A stretch of DNA of 64,000 nt, from positions 1 to 64,000 of the forward strand of contig JAIXYM010000064.1 in NCBI GenBank assembly GCA_027490255.1. Reading direction: 5' to 3'. A program made the translations under genes and the position numbers. Below the pieces are notes generated by a model. That model was not told the DNA's origin, did no database searches, and saw nothing but the letters and a program-made list of their open reading frames with translations. Positions 9,047-18,834 of the stretch are shown one piece after another. The number at the start of each line of letters is the position of its first letter. The first letter of the stretch is position 1. The stretch is from Oxalobacteraceae bacterium. GTDB lineage: Bacteria; Pseudomonadota; Gammaproteobacteria; Burkholderiales; Burkholderiaceae_D.

Positions 9047-9062
9047 TGGAACTCTTTTTGCT
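9047..9062 (+). promoter_or_regulatory. Putative sigma-54 promoter of flgA
   Basis: The sequence TGGAACTCTTTTTGCT keeps the invariant GG and GC dinucleotides at exact 10-base spacing, plus the TTGC of the -12 element. It differs from the -24 consensus at one core position. Transcription would start near 9073, which rules out any flgA start upstream of that point and supports the ATG cluster at 9150-9165. Confidence 0.65.
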
Positions 9063-9149
9063 TTGAAGCTAACAACTGTCGGGAGTTCAACAGTCGAGAG
9101 CCCCGATGCAGAACGTTTAGCAAGGCTTGTTCCAGTAACCACTTTATTA

Positions 9150-9974
9150 ATGATGCAGACACTTATGATAAAAACTGCTGCTCTGCCCCTCACCCGCCAG
9201 CTACTGGCGCGGATGCTGGCGCTGTGCCTGCTGGGGTCACCCGCTGCCCAAGCTACCAGCCCGCAGGAGACCCTGACGGCCGAATTGGCAAAATGGGTGG
9301 CATTACAAAATGAGGTGCCCATCGATAAGGTGATCATCGCCCCACTGGATTCGCGCGTTTCTGTACAGCCTTGCGCATCGCAATACAGTTTTGATTATCC
9401 TTTTGTTAATCGAGAGAGCGTCCGGGCACGTTGCCTGAAACCGGCCTGGCAGTTGTATGTCAAAGTCGGATTTGCGCAAGTTAATCAAGCACCTGCGGCC
9501 AATGCAAAACCGTCCAATCAATCGGGACAGGTAGCGGCTCAATCAACATCGCCGACGCCTCCAACACCATCAACGCCAGCACCCCCTGAATCTCGCATGG
9601 TGCTGGTGGCCGCGAGCAATCTGACGGTCGGCCAGTTATTGCAACCCGAAATGTTCAAGCTGGAGAAGATGGATGCCGATAAAATCAACAGGTCGTTCCT
9701 CTTTGAAGCCACCGGCCTCGAGGGTCAGGAGCTTGTCAGACCCCTCCGCGCTGGCGAGCCCATCAGAAACGTGGACATGCGACAAGCGATCATGGTCAAA
9801 AGAGGTGAACTGGTGCAGCTGACGGTAGGTAAAGCGGGTGAATTTCAGATTTCAGTACGCCTAGAAGCGATGCAGGACGGCCGCCTCGGCGAACAAATTA
9901 AATTACGGAACAACGAATCTGGCCGAATTTTAGGCGGCGTTGTGACAGGAAAAGGCTTCGTTAAAGGAAGTTAG
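9150..9974 (+). CDS. flgA: P-ring assembly chaperone FlgA
   Basis: FlgA is a periplasmic chaperone for P-ring (FlgI) assembly. ATGs at 9150, 9153 and 9165 all precede a signal peptide (RQLLARMLALCLLGSPAAQA); none has a strong ribosome binding site, so the exact start is uncertain. From 9150 the protein has 274 residues. The C-terminal SAF/FlgA domain runs from RMVLVAASNLTVGQLLQP through LRAGEPIRNVDMRQAIMVKRG to the end, which reads IKLRNNESGRILGGVVTGKG, a signature of the family. A Pro/Thr-rich linker separates the N-terminal domain. It is transcribed away from the flgB operon and toward flgM. Confidence 0.92.
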   Translation: MMQTLMIKTAALPLTRQLLARMLALCLLGSPAAQATSPQETLTAELAKWVALQNEVPIDKVIIAPLDSRVSVQPCASQYSFDYPFVNRESVRARCLKPAWQLYVKVGFAQVNQAPAANAKPSNQSGQVAAQSTSPTPPTPSTPAPPESRMVLVAASNLTVGQLLQPEMFKLEKMDADKINRSFLFEATGLEGQELVRPLRAGEPIRNVDMRQAIMVKRGELVQLTVGKAGEFQISVRLEAMQDGRLGEQIKLRNNESGRILGGVVTGKGFVKGS

Positions 9975-10036
9975 AAGAATTTACCTAAAAATAATCTATT
10001 AGTATGCACTCCGTCATTATTTTTTGCGGAATAGGC

Positions 10037-10063
10037 TAAAGTTTTCTAAAGCCCATCCGATAC
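10037..10063 (+). promoter_or_regulatory. Sigma-28 (FliA) promoter of flgM-flgN
   Basis: A -35 element TAAAGTTT (8 of 8 to consensus) at 10037-10044 is followed by 11 bases and then TCCGATAC at 10056-10063 (6 of 8 to GCCGATAA). This makes flgM a FliA-dependent late gene, closing the usual FliA-FlgM feedback loop. Confidence 0.88.
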
Positions 10064-10111
10064 TCCTTGTGACAGGAATAAAAGGCCGAAGGCCGAAAGT
10101 GAGAGAAGACC

Positions 10112-10423
10112 ATGAGTAACCCGATATCCAGTATTTTTAGCGGCAGCGCCGCCCTGGACAAAGTCGCCCTGGAAAAAACCAAGCGCCGTGCGCTAGAGCG
10201 TCCTGGCGATGGTCAGCCGGAGGCGACCAAAGCGTCCAAACCACCCGTGCCTAATGCGGACACGCTGCAGCTCTCCGAAGTTGCCAAGCGCGCTTCGGCG
10301 GAACCCAGCTTTGATCGCGAGAAGGTCGAGGCAATCAAGGAGGCGCTTCGCGACGGTAATTACCCAATGAACGCTCGCCGCATCGCCGAGAGCTTCGTGG
10401 CCATCGAAAAACTGATCGACTAA
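10112..10423 (+). CDS. flgM: Anti-sigma-28 factor FlgM
   Basis: FlgM binds FliA until it is exported through the completed hook-basal body, timing late gene expression. The 103-residue protein has the family pattern: a disordered N-terminus, then ADTLQLSEVAKRAS (about 49-62) and the C-terminal sigma-binding helices with REKVEAIKEALRDGNYPMNARRIAESF (about 68-95). An AGAGAAG ribosome binding site precedes the ATG. It lies just behind a sigma-28 promoter and 6 bases ahead of flgN. Confidence 0.95.
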   Translation: MSNPISSIFSGSAALDKVALEKTKRRALERPGDGQPEATKASKPPVPNADTLQLSEVAKRASAEPSFDREKVEAIKEALRDGNYPMNARRIAESFVAIEKLID

Positions 10424-10429
10424 TCGTTC

Positions 10430-10870
10430 ATGCTCGAAGCCACAACAGCCATGACAGCCACGGCCTCCTCCGCACCCAGCCCCGAGCTGGTGGCGGCGCT
10501 TGAGCACGGACTGGTTTTGCAGCAGCTGCTACAACAGGAATTCGACGCACTGCGCGAACAAAACCTCGATATCTTCGAAGCGCTGCAACCCGAAAAAACT
10601 CAGATCTTCGATTCACTGATACGCCTCACCGGTGTGGGCACAGAATCGAATCGTCTGGAAGAGCCCGAGTGGGATACCTTCAAAAATCTGATCGCCGATT
10701 GCCGCGACATGCATCGCCGCAATGAGATTCTGATCAGCCGCAAGCTTGACGCCATACGTGGCACGCTACAAACCCTCAACGGCGGTGAGTCCACTGCCTC
10801 AGTCGAAGTCTACGACCGCCTCGGCCGCATGGCCCGCTCGCGCGCTGGTCGTGGTTACGAAGAAGTCTAA
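10430..10870 (+). CDS. flgN: Flagellar chaperone FlgN
   Basis: FlgN is the cytoplasmic export chaperone for the hook-filament junction proteins FlgK and FlgL. The 146-residue, mostly helical protein follows flgM by 6 bases, the standard flgM-flgN arrangement. Recognisable features are a long N-terminal helix (LEHGLVLQQLLQQEFDALRE) and a central region with IADCRDMHRRNEILISRKLDAIRGTLQTL resembling the FlgN family helix. It ends 6 bases from the stop of the convergent FlhB-like gene, with no room for a terminator between them. Confidence 0.85.
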   Translation: MLEATTAMTATASSAPSPELVAALEHGLVLQQLLQQEFDALREQNLDIFEALQPEKTQIFDSLIRLTGVGTESNRLEEPEWDTFKNLIADCRDMHRRNEILISRKLDAIRGTLQTLNGGESTASVEVYDRLGRMARSRAGRGYEEV

Positions 10871-10876
10871 GTACAG

Positions 10877-11149
10877 TTATCCCTTCTCGTCCCCCGGCTT
10901 CATCCCCTGAAGCCAGTAAGCCCATGACAGCACGACTGCCACCGCAACATAAAGTTCGCGCGGTATTTCCTGCTCAAGATCAAGACGAGACAAAGCAGCG
11001 ACGAGCTCGCGATCTTGGGCGATATAAACCCCCTGCTTTTTTGCTTCAGCAATGATGGCGTCGGCCAGCTCATCACGACCTTTGGCTGTCACGACAGGTG
11101 CCTCGCGCTTACCGTAGGCGAGCGCAACGGCTTCGCGCGTGCGCTTCAT
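10877..11149 (-). CDS. FlhB C-terminal-domain homologue (FhlB/FlhX type)
   Basis: The 90-residue protein matches only the cytoplasmic C-terminal domain of FlhB (AVALAYGKREAPVVTAKGRDELADAIIAEAKKQGVYIAQDRELVAALSRLDLEQEIPRELYVAVAVVLSWAYWLQG). It has no membrane segments and starts after the NPTH autocleavage region. In organisms where they have been studied, such free-standing domains can substitute for the cleaved FlhB C-terminus in export-substrate switching. The start codon overlaps the stop of the upstream FliK-like gene by 4 bases, so the two are translationally coupled. A full-length flhB is also present (27929-29089). Confidence 0.88.
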   Translation of the reverse strand: MKRTREAVALAYGKREAPVVTAKGRDELADAIIAEAKKQGVYIAQDRELVAALSRLDLEQEIPRELYVAVAVVLSWAYWLQGMKPGDEKG

Positions 11150-12255
11150 GCGCAGACGTCCAGCATCGCACCCGCCGACGGTGTCCAGCCCTCAGGCAAA
11201 CTGGGGCGAGCCGAATGAAAGATGCGGAAGGAATCCATGGTCAAACCCGCTTTCTGCAAGCGCTGACCCAGCGCATCACTATGTTTACGCGCGAGCCTGA
11301 CTGCGCTGCCTTTGAGTGCCCACATCATCAGGTCCACATGCGATGTGCGTGTGATAGAGGTCTTAAGCCAGATCTCGCCCAGCACCTCATTTTCGGTATG
11401 AATGTCGACCGAGAATGGCGGCGGCTCACGGCCTGGTTGACGAGCCGGCCTAAAAAAACGGATGTGGACAGGATTGGCATCAACAAAGGGCAACACCATG
11501 CTGAACAATAGCTCACCGCGACCTTGCGCGGCGAGCGACTCGACTTGAGCGGACTCGATGTCATCCACAGCTTTTTTTAAACCTGCGACGATCGACGCAT
11601 CCTTATCACCTAGGGCGCGAATCATTCGTCGCAGTAAGGCCTTGGCATCGTTCGCGGGCTGTGATTGGCCACGCGAGAGCAGTGCCTCCATCCAGAAACC
11701 CGAGCCAAGAATAGCGGCCTGTAGGCTAGCCGCGGATAGCCCGCGCATCGACAGTTGCAGACGCTGAAACATGGCGGCCAGTTCGGGATTGCCCGTGGTT
11801 TGTAGCAGAGAAGCCGCCTGGCCCGGGGTGAACAAATCCAGCAAGGTCGGTGACATCGGCGGTCGTAACGACAATGCCGCCAAGCGCGAGGCATTGATCT
11901 GGGCTGCAGGCAATGTGGTCGCCGGCGCGGATGCAGGTGAGGCCGCCGATGCCGATGCAGCTGACTGGGCAGCGGGATCGAAAATCTTCAACAGCCAGCC
12001 ATTGGCTCCCTGATAGGCGCGTAAAAACACACGATCGCCGGGACGAAATCTCAGGGCAGCCGGCAGGTCAAACAGCTTGCCATTAAGGAGAAGCTTGAGC
12101 GCTTCGCCACGCAGCTCGATACTGGCCTGAACGATTTGCCCATCGCGCAAACCAAGCTGCTGGGCGATGGGCGTTTCGAGCTGGAGGGGACGGCCCTCAA
12201 GATAGATTGGATTAAGTCGCCCGGGCAGGGCTGCCTGCTCAGCGCCGGACAACAT
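11146..12255 (-). CDS. Second FliK-like hook-length control family protein
   Basis: The 369-residue protein has an N-terminal region (GLRDGQIVQASIELRGEALKLLLNGKLFDLPAALRFRPGDRVFLRAYQ) and an Ala/Ser-rich linker. The C-terminal domain resembles FliK-type domains, with PFSVDIHTENEVLGEIWLKTSI and VDLMMWALKGSAVRLARKH around residues 270-310. It is translationally coupled to the FlhB C-terminal homologue downstream and lies 15 bases after the FimV-like gene. A separate, more classical fliK lies at 22018-23556. The pairing with an FlhB C-terminal domain suggests a role in the hook-to-filament substrate switch rather than as the main length ruler, but that is inference. Confidence 0.75.
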   Translation of the reverse strand: MLSGAEQAALPGRLNPIYLEGRPLQLETPIAQQLGLRDGQIVQASIELRGEALKLLLNGKLFDLPAALRFRPGDRVFLRAYQGANGWLLKIFDPAAQSAASASAASPASAPATTLPAAQINASRLAALSLRPPMSPTLLDLFTPGQAASLLQTTGNPELAAMFQRLQLSMRGLSAASLQAAILGSGFWMEALLSRGQSQPANDAKALLRRMIRALGDKDASIVAGLKKAVDDIESAQVESLAAQGRGELLFSMVLPFVDANPVHIRFFRPARQPGREPPPFSVDIHTENEVLGEIWLKTSITRTSHVDLMMWALKGSAVRLARKHSDALGQRLQKAGLTMDSFRIFHSARPSLPEGWTPSAGAMLDVCA

Positions 12256-12270
12256 ACGGGACGCTCCGCG

Positions 12271-13248
12271 TCAGGGGTAGCGCACCCACTTCTTCTTTTC
12301 TTCCGGCGAGACTTCCGGTGCCGGATTGGCGCTGCCAGCCACATTGACAGGCAGACGTGGAATGGCGATCGGCGGATTCAGATCATTGGCTGTCGCAGCG
12401 ACGGTCGGTGAAACGACCGGTGCTGTCGAATGCAGGCTGATTTTGCTGTCACTTCCATTGCTGTTGCCGCTCTCGGACATCACCACCGCACGAATTGTCG
12501 CCACATCAGGCACCTGCAGTACTTGGCCCGGACGAAGCTTGACGTTGGTGGCAGTGACCAATGCGGGGTTCGCACGAAGGAAAGCCTGACGCAATACATC
12601 AGCCGCAAACAGGTTGGCCGGCATGGTCTTGCGGATCACGCTGTCCAGGTTGTCGCGGGCCCGCACAACATAGGATTGCGCGCCGGCGTTTTTCTGCTGG
12701 GCTGCAACCTCGCGGGCCAGTTCGACCATCGCCGGAGTTGGCGCTGGCGCTGGCGTTGCCTTGGCCTGCGCGTTGTAGCCAGTACGATTTTTCTTCACCG
12801 CCTTGTTCGGGGTATTTTCCTGCTTGGGCGCCACTGTGGCATGCGCATCTGCCGATTTATCAGCTGGCTTCTCTGCTGCGTGCTTGTCGGCGGCTTTGTC
12901 CGTGCCTGGTTTTGCCGCTGCCTTGTCGCCGCCCTTGTCGGCAGGCTTTTCAGCCGCTTTGTCTGCGGGCTTCTCTTGCCCAGCATCGGCCTTGGGCGCT
13001 GCATCTTTTTTGGGCTGGAAAGCTTTCGGGGTGGCATTAGACGGATAAGGCTTCGAAGGCAGATCCGGCACCGCAGGCGCTTCAGCTTTGGCGTCCTTGC
13101 CGTCCTTACCGTCTTTCTTTTCATCCTTGTTATCGGCTGCCTTGGCATCCTTCGGCGGCTCGGCCTTGGGAGGATCGTTGGCAGCATAACTTGCACTGCA
13201 GAACAGCGCGAGCACGGCGATCAGCAGTTTGCGTTGGGCGATCTTCAT
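12271..13248 (-). CDS. Exported Ala/Lys/Pro-rich protein with FimV-type LysM domain
   Basis: The 325-residue protein has a signal peptide (MKIAQRKLLIAVLALFCSASYA) and a long low-complexity region rich in Ala, Lys, Asp and Pro (about 22-170, with many EKPADK/KAADK repeats). A LysM-like domain of the FimV subtype follows (about 195-255: SYVVRARDNLDSVIRKTMP, FLRANPALVT and LRPGQVLQVPD). FimV/HubP-type LysM domains bind peptidoglycan at the pole in other bacteria. Its place in the flgP-flgT operon suggests it anchors the basal body or polar machinery to the wall. There is no transmembrane segment beyond the signal peptide, so it should be free in the periplasm. It is not a full-length FimV. Confidence 0.65.
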   Translation of the reverse strand: MKIAQRKLLIAVLALFCSASYAANDPPKAEPPKDAKAADNKDEKKDGKDGKDAKAEAPAVPDLPSKPYPSNATPKAFQPKKDAAPKADAGQEKPADKAAEKPADKGGDKAAAKPGTDKAADKHAAEKPADKSADAHATVAPKQENTPNKAVKKNRTGYNAQAKATPAPAPTPAMVELAREVAAQQKNAGAQSYVVRARDNLDSVIRKTMPANLFAADVLRQAFLRANPALVTATNVKLRPGQVLQVPDVATIRAVVMSESGNSNGSDSKISLHSTAPVVSPTVAATANDLNPPIAIPRLPVNVAGSANPAPEVSPEEKKKWVRYP

Positions 13249-13297
13249 TTTTTTCTCCGCAAAATTTCAGGGAAACGCTGAAAAAACCAGTGCTTCG

Positions 13298-14461
13298 TTA
13301 AAAGGGGGTGGCAACCCAGTCGCCCGAACGGGCGATGCTGGCGGGTCCCGCGAGCTTGCGCACGGTGGCGCGCCCTGCGGCAACACTGACCACTTCAACC
13401 AGTGCCAGATGCTGAGCACTGTCGGGTTCCAGAATACGGGCTGGCAGGTGTTCACGGTTCATCAGCAGCAACTGGTCGCCTGCTGTGAGCCCCGCTACCT
13501 GGCCGCCATTAATAACCCAACCGGTGGGTATTTCCTGAAGCACGTTGAACTGCTGCGGACGGCAGGAAAAGTTATTGTCCATGCTTAACTGCCAGCCATC
13601 CAGCACGCGATCGAGCTCTGCCAGCAGACCCGGTGGCAAAGGCTGGCTGGTGGTGACCAGCGTACGCTCCGGGAAGAAAAACGGTACAGCGTCCTGCCAC
13701 AGCAAACGCTGGTTGCTGCGCTCGTACACCGAGAGACGCATCACGAAAGGCACCGGCTCGCTGCGCGGTGGCTCATCCGTCACGTAATTAGAAACGGCTT
13801 TCACCATTTGCGCCGACTTTTGACGAAGCGTCTGCTTGGGGCGAATAGGCTCAATGGCCAGCGCACCCGGGGGTAGCATTTCGATGACCATGTGGTACGG
13901 CGAGATGTCAGGCACCGCGCCGGTCAGCATGCGATCGTAGGTGGTTGACGGCACGCTCACTGGCGTAGAGAGCTGCCACATCCGGTTTGTGGTCGTGCGC
14001 GAGACCAGACGTGCACGCGCCTGATCCATCAGCATGACCCACTGATAGCGATCGGCGCCGCTGGTGTGGATACGCAGTACTGTTTCCAGCGTGGCCTCAC
14101 GACGATAACGCTGCACATTCGCTTTACAGATTTCTTCGCTCGGGGTTGCGCCCCGGGATTCAGCCACGATCGCAGCCGACGGACCGTGTTCGGCGTTCAC
14201 GTAAGACTGCACCCGCACACCGCGCACTTTCATGTCGGAGGTAATGCGGGTGTTTTCATGCAGTTTCCCCGTACTGTCCACCCAAGCAGCCGTGCGCACA
14301 CGGGTCTGGCTGTCCATTGCAGCAGCGACGAGCGCATCCTGCAATGCCCCCAGACGCTCGCGCGGCTCAGTCGGCAAACCCGAGGTATCGGCGAACGACG
14401 GAATGGCAGCGCAAGTCAAAGGCAGCGCGAGCAGCAGGGGTAGAAGTCGGGGAGCGAGCAT
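13298..14461 (-). CDS. flgT: Flagellar H-ring protein FlgT-like
   Basis: The 387-residue periplasmic protein has a signal peptide (PRLLPLLLALPLTCAAIPSFA). Its N-terminal domain resembles the FlgT N-domain (ALQDALVAAAMDSQTRVRTAAWVDSTGKL, then RITSDMKVRGVRVQSY), and the C-terminal part contains WVINGGQVAGLTAGDQLLLMNRE and LVEVVSVAAGRATVRKL, as in FlgT C-domains. Vibrio FlgT (377 residues) builds the H ring around the LP ring and helps recruit the T ring and stators. The ATG at 14461 was chosen; a TTG overlapping the flgP stop is the alternative. The gene lies 6 bases after flgP, which supports the assignment. Confidence 0.75.
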   Translation of the reverse strand: MLAPRLLPLLLALPLTCAAIPSFADTSGLPTEPRERLGALQDALVAAAMDSQTRVRTAAWVDSTGKLHENTRITSDMKVRGVRVQSYVNAEHGPSAAIVAESRGATPSEEICKANVQRYRREATLETVLRIHTSGADRYQWVMLMDQARARLVSRTTTNRMWQLSTPVSVPSTTYDRMLTGAVPDISPYHMVIEMLPPGALAIEPIRPKQTLRQKSAQMVKAVSNYVTDEPPRSEPVPFVMRLSVYERSNQRLLWQDAVPFFFPERTLVTTSQPLPPGLLAELDRVLDGWQLSMDNNFSCRPQQFNVLQEIPTGWVINGGQVAGLTAGDQLLLMNREHLPARILEPDSAQHLALVEVVSVAAGRATVRKLAGPASIARSGDWVATPF

Positions 14462-14467
14462 GATCAA

Positions 14468-15064
14468 TTACCGGTTACGTGCTGCCAGCTGATGCAGGTA
14501 GAGTACGCGCAGGTCGTTGACGACGCGACCGTCCAGAGACATGGTGGTCTCATAGGTGTCGTCGCCAATCGGCGTGATCGATTCCAGCACAGCGCCATAA
14601 ATGATGCCTTGCACGCGAGTGCGGAAGGTATCACTGGTGATCATCATCTCAGCCACAGTGGTGGTGGCATCGAGTTGCTGACCATAGACCTGTTCAGTCA
14701 GGGCACGGTAGGCATCCAGCTTGGAAGCACGAATAGCCATCAGACGCTGCTGGGCACCGTTCTTGTGGTTTTGCGTGCTAATGACTGCATAGCCGGTCGC
14801 GCGGATAGTTTGCTGACGCTCCATCATCGGCGTGATCATGCTCACCGCATCAGGCCCAGGTTTTGGCGCTTCTGCCTTGGCTTCAACTTTTGGTTCAGGC
14901 CTAGGTTCAGGTTTGGCTGCAACCTTGGCTTCAGGCTGAGGATCGACCGGCTTGACTTCCGCCTTGGCCGACGCGTTATCGGCCACAGCGACCGACGGTA
15001 TGGATTGGCAAGCCGAGATCAGCACGGCCAGCGAGACCATCGTGCATTTGGACATTTTGTTCAT
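14468..15064 (-). CDS. flgP: Outer-membrane flagellar lipoprotein FlgP
   Basis: The 198-residue lipoprotein has a lipobox LISAC, so Cys19 would be lipidated, followed by a Pro/Lys/Ala/Glu spacer of KPEPRPEPKVEAK type. The C-terminal LPP20-like domain contains QTIRATGYAVISTQ and RLMAIRASKLDAYRALTEQVYG (about 88-132), which is characteristic of FlgP. In Vibrio and Campylobacter, FlgP forms outer-membrane-associated rings (H-ring rim or basal disk) that support high torque. AAGGGG lies 8 bases before the ATG. It is the first gene of a five-gene minus-strand operon and divergent from flhA. Confidence 0.88.
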   Translation of the reverse strand: MNKMSKCTMVSLAVLISACQSIPSVAVADNASAKAEVKPVDPQPEAKVAAKPEPRPEPKVEAKAEAPKPGPDAVSMITPMMERQQTIRATGYAVISTQNHKNGAQQRLMAIRASKLDAYRALTEQVYGQQLDATTTVAEMMITSDTFRTRVQGIIYGAVLESITPIGDDTYETTMSLDGRVVNDLRVLYLHQLAARNR

Positions 15065-15454
15065 GAATCACCCCTTGGTTAGTCAGCAGCGAGCTAGCGG
15101 CCGGAATACTTCTTGCGGTACGTCTCAGCATTTCCTCCGGGAATCTCTCAAATAATGCCTGATTGAGCCCCTGGTGACACCGCTTTACAAAGTATTAACG
15201 GAAGGCAATAAACCTTCGCTCCCACGGTTTATCGGCAATTGGCCCGGCTTCTTTAGTGCTGACGCTAGTTTGATTGCAATAATGTAATTTTTAAGGCTGA
15301 GCATGAGGATGGCAGTGCATTCCAAGTGGTTTACCAAGGTTTGCGCCGGCGGTTTCCAGAATCGATGGCACATCATTTGCTTATATGTTCCACGAGGAAA
15401 CCCGGCCCTTGAGGCCCCAAATTACAAGTACCTGATTTTTAAAAGAATTTAAAA
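15065..15454. other. Divergent intergenic region flgP / flhA
   Basis: This 390-base gap contains the flhA sigma-54 promoter near its right end. On the flgP side I found no convincing sigma-54 or sigma-28 element, only a weak GG-N10-GC match. No small gene or RNA is recognisable. Confidence 0.6.
15366..15381 (+). promoter_or_regulatory. Sigma-54 promoter of flhA-flhF-flhG-fliA
   Basis: TGGCACATCATTTGCT matches the -24/-12 consensus fully, with GG-N10-GC spacing. Initiation near 15393 gives a leader of about 60 bases before flhA. This places fliA, and so all sigma-28 genes, under RpoN. Confidence 0.9.
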
Positions 15455-17554
<2,100 letters not shown>

Positions 17555-17565
17555 AGGCATAACCC

Positions 17566-18834
17566 ATGGAACTCAAACGCATACTCGCCAAAGACATCCG
17601 CAGAGCGACTGAAAAAGCAGTCGCGCTCTACGGCAAGGACGTTCTTTTCGTCTCGAACGCCAAAGTCAACGGCATGACTGAAGTCATCGTTGCGGTCGAC
17701 GTCGCACCCGAAACGCTACTGGAAACCAGCGATCTGGGTGATGCGCAGCGCTTCGAACAAGTGCTCAAGCAATCGTTCAGAGAAGTGGAGAATGGCGCTA
17801 CGGCGAGCCTGGCTCCCGAGATCATGATTCCATCGCAAAAAAATGCGGAAGATCAGCGCGACTATATTCGTGGCCGCGAGATCGTGGACATGGTGCGTGA
17901 TGAGCTTTCAGCGATTCGTAAAGAATTCAAGCTCGCACAGCGCGTAGCTTCCTGGCAATCGGAGTCCTCTACCAAATCAGCTGTGCGTCCACTGGTGACA
18001 GCACTGGCAGAAGCCAGCATTCCCGTTTCGCTGCGCACGCTGCTGGTGGATCACATCAGCGATATGGATAATTTGCACCAGGCGACCGAAGCACTGCGCG
18101 CTCACCTGATCGAAAGTCTGGGCGAGCACTGGGCTAAGCTGCCCCAGCGCGGTATTCATGCGATAGCAGGTCCTTCCGGAGCAGGTAAGACCATGATGGT
18201 CGCCCGCCTTGCCCGTGCAGCTGCTGAGCGCAAAGGTCCAGAGTCGGTAGCCGTGATCAGCTATTGCGATCAGCGCGCCGGTGCATGGAGCCAAATTCAA
18301 ATGCTGTGCGCGCAAAGCGGCGTCGATTGCCTGCGCGCCACCGATGCTGAGACATTGAAAATGCTGCTCAGTGAACTGGGTAATCGCAAGCTGGTGTTAA
18401 TTGATACCCCCGGCGTTGAAGTCGTGACAAAAATAGATCAGATCCGTACCTGCGCGCAGGATCTCGCCTGTCATCTGGTATTACCCGCAGATGCCTCTGG
18501 CACGACGGTGCGAAAATATCTCGTCGATACTAGAATAAACTGGCACAGCCTGATGGTATCGCGCATGGATGAGGCAACTCAGCCTTGGGCCTTGCTGCAA
18601 GTGCTGTGTGAAAAATCTGTACCGCTGTCGGCCGCATCACATAGCCCATCAGCCACAGAAAGCTGTCAGATTCTGACGGCGACTGAACTGGTCTCACTCG
18701 CTATTCGCGGACTGGGATTGTCGGCGGATGAAACCGCCAACGAACCTGTAGAAGCAGAACCCGATCACTCCGTTGTAACTGCGGCTCAGGCCCTGGTTGC
18801 CCGTATCGAAAAGAGCGCCCATGCCATCAACTAA
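17566..18834 (+). CDS. flhF: Polar flagellar placement GTPase FlhF
   Basis: SRP-type GTPase that marks the cell pole for flagellar assembly. The 422 residues start with MELKRILAKDIRRATEKAVALYGKDVLFVSNAKVNGMTEVIVAVD, the conserved FlhF B-domain. The NG domain begins near residue 190, with P-loop GPSGAGKT (about 204-211) and a G3 motif DTPGVE. AAAGG precedes the start codon. Its stop overlaps the beginning of flhG by 14 bases. The presence of FlhF with FlhG argues for polar rather than peritrichous flagellation. Confidence 0.95.
   Translation: MELKRILAKDIRRATEKAVALYGKDVLFVSNAKVNGMTEVIVAVDVAPETLLETSDLGDAQRFEQVLKQSFREVENGATASLAPEIMIPSQKNAEDQRDYIRGREIVDMVRDELSAIRKEFKLAQRVASWQSESSTKSAVRPLVTALAEASIPVSLRTLLVDHISDMDNLHQATEALRAHLIESLGEHWAKLPQRGIHAIAGPSGAGKTMMVARLARAAAERKGPESVAVISYCDQRAGAWSQIQMLCAQSGVDCLRATDAETLKMLLSELGNRKLVLIDTPGVEVVTKIDQIRTCAQDLACHLVLPADASGTTVRKYLVDTRINWHSLMVSRMDEATQPWALLQVLCEKSVPLSAASHSPSATESCQILTATELVSLAIRGLGLSADETANEPVEAEPDHSVVTAAQALVARIEKSAHAIN

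Noticed and set aside
12430-13281. Long plus-strand frames opposite the FimV-like gene.
   Set aside because: They arise from the biased Ala/Lys/Pro codons of the real gene on the minus strand; composition is Arg/Cys/Leu-rich and unlike a protein.
15065-15200. Sigma-28-like sequence upstream of flgP on the minus strand (TAAAGCGG then an 11-base gap).
   Set aside because: The -10 part matches poorly (GCTCAATC against GCCGATAA).
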